Assembly: GCA_000223255.2 (NCBI GenBank)
Contig: AFUT01000003.1
Span: forward strand, 62,001 to 126,000
DNA from: Streptococcus infantis SK970
GTDB lineage: Bacteria > Bacillota > Bacilli > Lactobacillales > Streptococcaceae
Direction of reading: 5' to 3'
Length of the DNA: 64,000 nt
Part shown: one piece after another, positions 16,104-22,951 of the stretch
Position numbering within the stretch: position 1 is the first letter of the stretch
How the letters are laid out: each line of letters begins with the position of its first letter
Notes under the pieces: generated by a model
The model's database searches: none
Told to the model about the DNA's origin: nothing
Seen by the model: the letters and a program-made list of their open reading frames with translations, nothing else
Made by a program: the position numbers and the translations under genes

Positions 16104-17933
16104 ATGCGTAATGTGCAGAAAAAGCACAAAGTCTTTGGTGCAGGATTAAGCATTTTAGGGGCAACTACAATTCTATGTAGCAATTTTTTATCCCCATTAA
16201 ACACAGTTTATGCTGAATCTGGCGCTAGTGAATTAATGCCACCAGAAGGGGTACCTAATAACTTTAATATTGTTTGGAGAGATGAGTTTAACGGAAACAA
16301 GGTTGATCAAACAAAATGGGCCTTTGCCTATTCTTCTTTTGATACTCCCGCAGAAACTCAAATGCATTTTACTGATAAACCGGAAAATGTTTCAGTTTCT
16401 GATGGAGTTTTGCATTTAACAGCGCGCTACTCACCGAAACGGGAACGTTGGAACTCAGCTACTAAACGAATGGAAACAGTTCCGCGTACAAATACTAGAA
16501 AAGACAAGAACGGAAATATCATTACTTATCCCGCACCATTTACATCCGGTGCACTTAATACATTCACCGACAAAGGTGTTGTCAAAGCTTCGTTTAAGGG
16601 TGATTTCTATGCTGAAGCTCGTATCAAGTTACCAATGAGTGAATCATCATGGTCCTCTTTCTGGTTAACTGGTACTAATGGCAAGCAATGGCCACAAAAT
16701 GGTGAAATTGATGTTTTTGAATCAAAAGGATATGATCCAAGCTTTCTACAAGCCAATACTCATACACCTAGATCAGAAAAGGATCTTACCCATAGCAAAC
16801 AAACACAACGTCAGATTTCTAATAATGGAGACACGCAGACCGACTTTCACACATACGGAGTCTTAAAGACTAAGGATAGCATTACCTTCTACTATGATGG
16901 AAAGCCTAATAAAACTGTTCCATTAAAAGACATCAAAGACCCAAATCCATTTCTTGATCCAGACAATGCTATGGCTTTACGTTTAAGCCATATGGTTGGA
17001 GGTTCATTCCTAAAAGATGATCAGGGGCATGATTACACTGATGCAACTAAACATATTGATAGTTACCGTGATGGTTCTCGCTCAGATATGCTAGTTGACT
17101 ATGTTCGTGTCTGGCAAGAAGGCCCAGAAGTAACAACTACAACTACAACTACAACTACTACAACAGAAGAGCCTACTACGACTACTTCTACAACTACTAC
17201 AACAGAAGAGCCAACTACGACTACTTCTACAACTACAACAACAGAAGAGCCAACTACTACTACTTCAACTACAACTACAACTACAACTACAACTACAACT
17301 GAAGAGCCTACAACTACTTCAACTACAACTACAACTGAAGAGTCTACAACTACTTCAACTACAACAACTGAAGAGCCTACAACTACTTCAACAACTACGA
17401 CTGAAGAGCCTACAACTACAACTGAAGAGTCTACAACTACTTCAACTACAACTACAACTGAAGAGTCTACAACTACTTCAACTACTACAACAACAACAGA
17501 AGAGCCAACTACGACTACTTCTACAACTACAACAGAAGAGCCAACTACGACTACTTCTACAACTACAACAACAGAAGAGCCAACTACGACTACTTCTACA
17601 ACAACTACAACAACAGAAGAGCCAACTACGACTACTTCTACAACAACTACAACTGAAGAGCCTAAGACTACTTCAAGCACAACAACTACAACTGAAGAAC
17701 CTAAGACTACTTCAAGTACAACAACTACAACTGAAGAACCTAAGACTACTTCAAGCACAATAACTACAACTGAAGAACCAAAATCTACAGTCACAACAAC
17801 AAATGACAAACCAGGACTTCCAAATACCGGTGAAGGAAAAGGAATATTGGTTACTATCATTGGATTTGTAACTTTAATCTCATCCATTATTTTGGTAGCA
17901 TTCTTGCATAAGTCAAAAAAGACTAATTTTTAA
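16104..17933 (+). CDS. LPxTG-anchored GH16 beta-glucanase with Thr-rich stalk
   Basis: A 609-aa surface protein. Residues 1-38 form an export signal. Residues about 50-340 are a glycoside hydrolase family 16 domain with the catalytic signature GEIDVFE (E201 nucleophile, D203, E206 acid/base). GH16 enzymes cleave beta-1,3 or mixed-linkage glucans and some galactans; substrate here is not readable. Residues about 344-565 are a low-complexity stalk of TTTTTTEEPTTTTS-type repeats. The C terminus has LPNTG (572-576), a hydrophobic segment and a basic tail (HKSKKTNF), so sortase A should link it to peptidoglycan. AGGAGG precedes the ATG. The stalk resembles mucin-like spacers that push an enzyme beyond the capsule. 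The gene stands alone between terminators, like an accessory gene. Confidence 0.92.
   Translation: MRNVQKKHKVFGAGLSILGATTILCSNFLSPLNTVYAESGASELMPPEGVPNNFNIVWRDEFNGNKVDQTKWAFAYSSFDTPAETQMHFTDKPENVSVSDGVLHLTARYSPKRERWNSATKRMETVPRTNTRKDKNGNIITYPAPFTSGALNTFTDKGVVKASFKGDFYAEARIKLPMSESSWSSFWLTGTNGKQWPQNGEIDVFESKGYDPSFLQANTHTPRSEKDLTHSKQTQRQISNNGDTQTDFHTYGVLKTKDSITFYYDGKPNKTVPLKDIKDPNPFLDPDNAMALRLSHMVGGSFLKDDQGHDYTDATKHIDSYRDGSRSDMLVDYVRVWQEGPEVTTTTTTTTTTTEEPTTTTSTTTTTEEPTTTTSTTTTTEEPTTTTSTTTTTTTTTTTEEPTTTSTTTTTEESTTTSTTTTEEPTTTSTTTTEEPTTTTEESTTTSTTTTTEESTTTSTTTTTTEEPTTTTSTTTTEEPTTTTSTTTTTEEPTTTTSTTTTTTEEPTTTTSTTTTTEEPKTTSSTTTTTEEPKTTSSTTTTTEEPKTTSSTITTTEEPKSTVTTTNDKPGLPNTGEGKGILVTIIGFVTLISSIILVAFLHKSKKTNF
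17131..17790 (+). repeat. ACA/ACT-rich microsatellite-like tandem repeat coding the Thr stalk
   Basis: About 660 bases built almost entirely from ACT/ACA/ACG (Thr), GAAGAG (EE) and CCT/CCA (P) codons in imperfect units of 36-51 bases. Such DNA changes length easily by slippage in multiples of three, so stalk length probably varies between strains. Long reverse-strand frames rich in Val here are shadows. Confidence 0.85.
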
Positions 17934-17959
17934 CTAACATTTAGGTTTGATTAGTCTTC

Positions 17960-17994
17960 AAAAAGGATTTACTTTTAAAAAGTAAATCCTTTTT
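17960..17994. terminator. Terminator after the GH16 gene
   Basis: AAAAAGGATTTACT pairs perfectly with AGTAAATCCTTTTT around a short A/T loop, 26 bases after the stop codon. The symmetric A/T flanks suggest bidirectional use. Confidence 0.85.
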
Positions 17995-18008
17995 GTATGA
18001 TTAAAAAT

Positions 18009-18043
18009 AAAAATCGATAACCATTTTATAGTCATCGATTTTA
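18009..18043 (-). terminator. Terminator after the lytB-like gene
   Basis: AAAATCGATGAC pairs with GTTATCGATTTT (read on the - strand), one wobble, directly beyond the stop codon at 18051. It faces the GH16 terminator. Confidence 0.7.
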
Positions 18044-18050
18044 AAATATT

Positions 18051-20141
18051 TTAGTCCTTTTCACCAAGTTTACTATTGATAGTCATCATGATACTTGCAA
18101 TCTTTTCACCCCAATATGGATCAGAAGCGTAAAGAGCGTTCATTCCAGATGATTTATTACCAAGATGAGTTCTACCTTCATCAATATAATTCTCTCGGAT
18201 CCATTTAGCGGCACCCAAGATACCCTTATCAACATTGTCAAAACTCTTAGCTGAATCGTACGGTGTAGTATCATAGGCCGCAATACCGAAGAAATTATTC
18301 TTATCTTTAGCAATCTGACTACGTCCCCAAGCACTTTCTAAGGCGCTGTGAGCCATTAGATATAGGGCATTGACCTGATAGCGTTTTTCCGCTTCTTTAA
18401 AAACAGCTCCTTTACCAGCGAGACGACTTCCGTTAATATTCATTAAAGAATATACTTTATCAAGTTCAGCTGCAGTATAATTGGTTGGCTTTCTTAAGTC
18501 TCGATAGAGGAATGGATTCTCAACTTTAAAGGTATCAAAGTTAACACCATCCGCTGAATAGTATTTTTTACCAATTTCCATAGATGAACTATGAGGTGCG
18601 ACTCGAATACTTGTATATGGTGATAACTCGTGGTAAATATAACGACCATCACTCGTATAATGAGGGATAAACTCGTCACTTGCATTCACAGCTACAAGGT
18701 CACTCTTATTCATAAAGCCTGAAAGTCCAGAAATTTGGACTGGTAATCTATCACCTTGAGATCCTGAAGCAGAAACAGCAACGATAGAACCTTGCGAAAT
18801 ATAGCTAAGTCTAGTACCAGAGGCACTATAAACATAGGCTGTTATTGGTTTTACTTTATAGTAAGTTAATGCAGACGGATTAGAAATCCATTTTCCATTA
18901 TCCTCGAAACTATAATCCTTACCATTGATTTTGAGTGTTCCAGTGGCATATATTCCATCTTCTTTCAGATAATACCAAGCATTGTAAGAATTATCAAAAA
19001 TCCACTCTTTTTTGGCCATGTAGCCTCCTGATTTAAGATAGTAGGAGCCTTGCCATTGATTTTCAGCATAAGTCCCATCTGATTTTAAGTAGAACCAGCT
19101 ATTGTACTTTTTGTCAAAAATCCATTCACTTTGCGCTATAGCACCACTATCTTTTAAATAGTATTTCTTTTTCCAGGTGCTACTTTCCATTACACCTTCT
19201 ACATCAAAGTGATACCAACGGTCTTTGATTTTTTCCCATTTATTACGAATTATTTTACCAGAAGCATCAGCATAATACCATTTATCTGAAATCTTAACCC
19301 ATGATGATTCCGCTAAGGCTCCACTCTTTTTGAAAAGATAATCTTTATATATCGTATCACTGAGCATGGTGCCATCTTGGTTGAAGTAATACCAAACGTT
19401 CTTTATTTTTTCCCATCTATTGCGAATGATTTTCCCTTCTTGATTGCCATAATGCCATTTGTCACCAATTTTAGTCCAAGTGTTAATTGCTAAAGCTCCG
19501 CTACTATTGAACAAATAGTCTTCGTAAATGGCATTGCTAAGCATGGTACCGTCTTGATCAAAACGATACCAATCTCCAGAAATACTAGCCCATTTATTTC
19601 GAGTTACTTTTCCTTCTTCAGTCGCATAATACCATTTATTATCAAGTTTCACCCATGTTGATTCCGCTAAGGCTCCACTCTTATTGAAAAGATAGTCGTT
19701 ATAGATAGTATTGCTAAGCATGATACCATCCTGGTTGAAATAATACCAAACTCCAGCTATCTTCTTCCAAGTTTTTACAGCCTTTTTATTTTCATAATAA
19801 CGCCATTGACCATTCTCTTTTTGCCAACCTTCTTTGTTGACCTCTTCAGTAATTTCTTCAGTTGAAGAGTTATCCTTGGTAAGGGCTTTTTCTTGTTTCT
19901 GTGTAGATTGAGAAGATTCTTTTTCAGGATTCTGTTGATTTGAGTTTTGATTCTGCTTATCTTTATGCTCTTGACCTTGAGCTTGCTTTTTCTCTTTAGC
20001 TTCCTTACTCGTTCCATTTGCTACAGTTTTTTCTGAACTTTGTACTTTGTTTGTAGTTTGGTTTTCCTCTGCTAATACAGTTGTTTTAGAAATCCCTACC
20101 ATGGAAAGAACAACTGTACTTGCTAGTAATATCTTTTTCAT
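18051..20141 (-). CDS. lytB: Choline-binding endo-beta-N-acetylglucosaminidase, LytB type
   Basis: A 696-aa secreted cell-wall hydrolase needed for daughter-cell separation. Residues 1-25 are a signal peptide (VVLSMVGISKTTVLAEE). A Gln/Lys-rich linker follows (about 30-105), then about a dozen choline-binding repeats (GWQKENGQWRYYEN, WVKLDNKWYYATEEGK) to about residue 420. The C terminus carries the SH3b, WW-like and GH73 modules seen in LytB; the catalytic glutamate is E602 in LMAHSALESAWG. The C-terminal half closely matches pneumococcal LytB, but the choline-binding part differs: the repeats alternate and carry a recurring MLSNTIYNDYLFNKSGA unit, and the charged linker is not one I remember in pneumococcal LytB. 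It is transcribed alone. Confidence 0.92.
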   Translation of the reverse strand: MKKILLASTVVLSMVGISKTTVLAEENQTTNKVQSSEKTVANGTSKEAKEKKQAQGQEHKDKQNQNSNQQNPEKESSQSTQKQEKALTKDNSSTEEITEEVNKEGWQKENGQWRYYENKKAVKTWKKIAGVWYYFNQDGIMLSNTIYNDYLFNKSGALAESTWVKLDNKWYYATEEGKVTRNKWASISGDWYRFDQDGTMLSNAIYEDYLFNSSGALAINTWTKIGDKWHYGNQEGKIIRNRWEKIKNVWYYFNQDGTMLSDTIYKDYLFKKSGALAESSWVKISDKWYYADASGKIIRNKWEKIKDRWYHFDVEGVMESSTWKKKYYLKDSGAIAQSEWIFDKKYNSWFYLKSDGTYAENQWQGSYYLKSGGYMAKKEWIFDNSYNAWYYLKEDGIYATGTLKINGKDYSFEDNGKWISNPSALTYYKVKPITAYVYSASGTRLSYISQGSIVAVSASGSQGDRLPVQISGLSGFMNKSDLVAVNASDEFIPHYTSDGRYIYHELSPYTSIRVAPHSSSMEIGKKYYSADGVNFDTFKVENPFLYRDLRKPTNYTAAELDKVYSLMNINGSRLAGKGAVFKEAEKRYQVNALYLMAHSALESAWGRSQIAKDKNNFFGIAAYDTTPYDSAKSFDNVDKGILGAAKWIRENYIDEGRTHLGNKSSGMNALYASDPYWGEKIASIMMTINSKLGEKD

Positions 20142-20310
20142 TTTTATCCTTTCAATTTTATAAATTCATATTCTTTATTTCTTGCTTATCTCTATTACAG
20201 ACCAGAATTATCCATTTTATTATACAATATAATTTCAAATATAAAAGTAACATCTTTAAGAAGAAAGAAAGTTGTAATATTGTTAAAACAATTTAGAAAT
20301 AAAAGTCAAC

Positions 20311-20347
20311 AAAAAGTAGTCGAACAATATCTGATCGACTACTTTTT
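20311..20347 (-). terminator. Terminator of the GT2-GtrA/NAGPA/membrane operon
   Basis: AAAAAGTAGTCGA pairs with TCGACTACTTTTT around an 11-base loop, directly beyond the stop codon at 20358 on the - strand. Confidence 0.85.
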
Positions 20348-20357
20348 ATTCTAAGAA

Positions 20358-20783
20358 TTAACCTTCTATTACTTTGCTACGTTTATTAGTTAGAAGTGGT
20401 TTTATAAATATAGATAGAATAGCTAAGATTGCAAAACTAATACCTACATACCAATATGGTGCATCAAGTGTGGTTGAACGACCAGATAGATTGACTATCC
20501 CGCGGAATAGTGTGCCTGTTGTAACAATTGCTACTGCTGAGTTCCATAAATTAAGACCTAATCTTGAAAAATACGGAAGAGCTTTGAGCAAGATTGCTAG
20601 TATTATCCCACCCACAAGAAGTATAGCGAACAAGTAATGCATATGAACTGATGTCTCTCCAAAACTAAATGATTCATAAATTCTAGAGAAAGCAAAGAAG
20701 AAAATCGTAATTAATGTATAAGAAACAACTGTTTTTGTAAAGCGTTTTTTGTTAGGATTAATAACCGATGTAGACAATATCAC
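20358..20783 (-). CDS. Small membrane protein of a glycan-modification operon (unrecognised)
   Basis: A protein of up to 141 aa with four predicted membrane segments (about 18-36, 48-66, 78-98, 108-128) and a basic C-terminal tail. I do not recognise the family. Its frame overlaps the end of the phosphodiester glycosidase gene by 26 bases, and AAGGG precedes a GTG start at 20783; a TTG at 20777 is an alternative. It is the last gene of an operon with the GT2-GtrA protein and the phosphodiester glycosidase. Four short helices recall GtrA-like or flippase-associated proteins, so a role in moving or placing a lipid-linked sugar is possible but inferred from context. Confidence 0.65.
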   Translation of the reverse strand: MILSTSVINPNKKRFTKTVVSYTLITIFFFAFSRIYESFSFGETSVHMHYLFAILLVGGIILAILLKALPYFSRLGLNLWNSAVAIVTTGTLFRGIVNLSGRSTTLDAPYWYVGISFAILAILSIFIKPLLTNKRSKVIEG

Positions 20784-21669
20784 TCACCGCCCTTTCTGAA
20801 ATTTTGTTTCCTCCAGTCGTTGGCTTGTTAATAACCTGACCGTTGAAGTAAAGCGTAGATGATCCACCACCATCAAGGTTGTAGGCCGTTTTTACACCGT
20901 ATGATTTCATGACTTCTGCCATCTGGTATAGTGAGAGACCCTTGCTTTCAGTAGTACGTCCATCTGAAACTACGATAATATAGTGGTTTTCATCAATAAT
21001 TCCAATAGCAGTACGAGGATTTGAAGCCATAGCTTGGCCAACTTCTTCATTTGTTCCTACTGAAATCTCACCATTTTCAACCAAGGCTGGTCCAAAAGCT
21101 AAGAGATTGACAACACCATCTTTGACTAGTTGCTCTGCTGAAATTTGATCTTCGTAAATAATCTTGAACGATCCATCCTTGTAAATAGCTAAATCACCAT
21201 TACTAGAATTCTCACGAACAGATTCACGATAGACGACTCCATTACGGATAACATATCCTGTTGAGTTAGATCCGTAGTAGTCTCCATTGACTGCTAAAAT
21301 AGCATTATTAGCAGCAGCGGTTTCAGAAGTTTTGGCAGTTACGTTGGTTCCGAAGGCATTTTGAGCGAAGGCTGTTTTTATATAATCTGATGAGCTCACT
21401 GTAACATCTGCAAGGTAAACTTGCGTAGTATTAACTGTCGTTTCAGACAAATTGATGGAGATATTATCATCCTTATAACTTGAGTCTGTTACTGTTGCTG
21501 TTTTTGCTGCTTGACTTGCTGTGGCAGTATTTGTACTAGTGCTAGTTGTTGCTACTGTCGAAATAGTCTCAGCGAGTACAAAAGTTTTTAACATTGAGTA
21601 ACTAAAGGATCCTGTCAAGAGTAAACCGAAAACCGAAGCATAAGCATAAGGTTTCTTTAAAAATTTCAT
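20758..21669 (-). CDS. Membrane-anchored phosphodiester glycosidase (NAGPA domain)
   Basis: A 303-aa extracellular protein with an N-terminal signal/anchor (VFGLLLTGSFSYSMLKTFVLA), a Ser/Thr/Ala-rich linker (about 35-65) and a NAGPA domain (about 90-303). Hallmarks are ILAVNGDYYGS, SNPRTAIGII and NLDGGGSSTLYFNG. In animals this domain uncovers mannose-6-phosphate by removing alpha-GlcNAc from a phosphodiester; bacterial relatives hydrolyse similar sugar-phosphodiester bonds or take part in exopolysaccharide metabolism. It overlaps the upstream GT2-GtrA gene by 4 bases and the downstream membrane gene by 26, so the three products probably work together on a surface glycan such as teichoic acid or capsule. 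The substrate is unknown. Confidence 0.85.
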   Translation of the reverse strand: MKFLKKPYAYASVFGLLLTGSFSYSMLKTFVLAETISTVATTSTSTNTATASQAAKTATVTDSSYKDDNISINLSETTVNTTQVYLADVTVSSSDYIKTAFAQNAFGTNVTAKTSETAAANNAILAVNGDYYGSNSTGYVIRNGVVYRESVRENSSNGDLAIYKDGSFKIIYEDQISAEQLVKDGVVNLLAFGPALVENGEISVGTNEEVGQAMASNPRTAIGIIDENHYIIVVSDGRTTESKGLSLYQMAEVMKSYGVKTAYNLDGGGSSTLYFNGQVINKPTTGGNKISERAVSDIVYIGY

Positions 21670-22707
21670 AGTACAGTTGATGTCCTTTCCTTAAAAATGA
21701 ATTTCTTCTGAATGGTCCAAGAAACAGCAAAGAGAAGAATTCCAACAATAATTTTAACGATTAAGAGATTCATTCCAAATACTGCATAGAATAGACGAAT
21801 AAGAAGCGTGTCTGAAACAAAGAGTACAACTGCTAGACCAAAGTATCCCATTCCTGTTTTAGCAAGGCTATCGTCGTTTTTAAAGACTAGTTTCTTATTT
21901 GTAGAGTAGTTAAAAACGGAGCTGGTCACACGAGCTAGTCCGTTAGCTAGGAAGATACGGAAACTCGTTGGGACTGTTGGTAAAAACAAAATCGCTAGAG
22001 CGTAGACGATATAATCAACAACAAAGCTACTAAGGGATGATAAGGCAAATTTAAAATATTTTATAAATCATTAACCCATCTCTAATCGGACGGAAGTGAG
22101 AACCTTCATTATCATTGATATATACAGTTTCAATAGGGACTTCTAAGATTTCATATTCTTTGCTTGCTTCCAAAAGCATATTCATTTCGTATTCATAACG
22201 TTGACCTTCGATCTTTAGCATAAAAGGAATGAGATTTGTTGTAAAGGCGCGAAGGCCTGTCTGAGTATCTGTTACTCCTACTCCTGTCTGTAATTTAAAG
22301 AGTACTTTTGTCAAGCTATTTCCGAAACGGCTACGGAGTGGAACCTGACCTGTGAAGGCACGCACACCCAAGATTAGCTTGTTAGGATTTTCAGAAGCTT
22401 TGTTAGCCGCACGGAAAATATCCCAAATTTTGTGTTGCCCATCCGCATCTGCTGTTACGACAGTTCCATAAATGTTTTGTTCTTGGATATAAGAAAAGGC
22501 TGTTTTAAGCGCTTGCCCTTTACCTTGATTCACTTCATGACGGAGTACCGTAGCATACTGCTCAGCTTTATCAAAGATATTTTGACACTTTGATGAACTA
22601 CCGTCGTCGATAACTAGAATATGAAAATCACTCTTTTCATGGATTTTTTCGATGAGTTTGATAAGTTTATTATCAGGTTGATAAGCTGGAATTACTATAT
22701 AGTTCAT
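21666..22707 (-). pseudogene. GT2-GtrA fusion glycosyltransferase with one-base frameshift
   Basis: The frame starting at 22707 encodes a family 2 glycosyltransferase (IPAYQPDNKLI, IDDGSSSKC, DADGQH as the metal-binding region, TDTQTGLRAF, YEYEMNMLLEASK) and stops at 22051 after IYKIF. One extra T in a run of four (22053-22056) causes this. Removing it continues as KFALSSLSSFVVDYIVYALA into a GtrA membrane domain with four helices ending at 21666. The repaired protein is 346 aa, the usual size of streptococcal GT2-GtrA fusions. These proteins probably make a polyprenyl-phosphate sugar and flip it for extracytoplasmic glycosylation. AGAAAGGAG precedes ATG 22707. It is the first gene of a three-gene operon. 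Confidence 0.88.
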
Positions 22708-22778
22708 ACCGGCACTCCTTTCTTAGTAATGGTATAACTATACAGAATATCGCTTAAAGATAACTTATATCAGTTTTC

Positions 22779-22805
22779 TTTAAGAAAAGTTAAAGAAACT
22801 TTAAG
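22779..22805. promoter_or_regulatory. CiaR-like direct repeats upstream of the GT2-GtrA operon
   Basis: On the + strand TTTAAG (22779-22784), 5 bases, TTAAAG (22790-22795), 4 bases, TTTAAG (22800-22805). The CiaR response-regulator box of streptococci is TTTAAG-N5-TTTAAG. The first pair matches with one mismatch, and the site lies about 75-95 bases upstream of the start codon. A candidate only. Confidence 0.4.
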
Positions 22806-22860
22806 ACAAGTAAACGATTTTTGATTAGATAAGATTGATAAATATACAAAAATCAAAAAA

Positions 22861-22942
22861 TTAAAGCCTGTTAAATACAGACTTTAACTATAGAAAAATA
22901 GTAGACTATGTTAAAAAGCCATCCAATTTAGATGGCTTTTTA
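22861..22942 (-). terminator. Double terminator after the MucBP surface protein gene
   Basis: The first hairpin downstream of the gene is AAAAAGCCATC/GATGGCTTTTT (22914-22941). The second is TTAAAG-x-CTGT/ACAG-x-CTTTAA (22861-22887) followed by a T run on the - strand. Two strong terminators in tandem isolate the surface protein gene from the glycosyltransferase operon. Confidence 0.75.
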
Positions 22943-22951
22943 TAGAACTAT

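Noticed and set aside
17099..17887. 262-codon reverse-strand frame rich in Val/Ser opposite the GH16 stalk
   Set aside because: It is the antisense of the Thr-codon repeat (ACT/ACA give Val-rich reverse codons); no ribosome site or signal; the + strand gene is complete and well supported.
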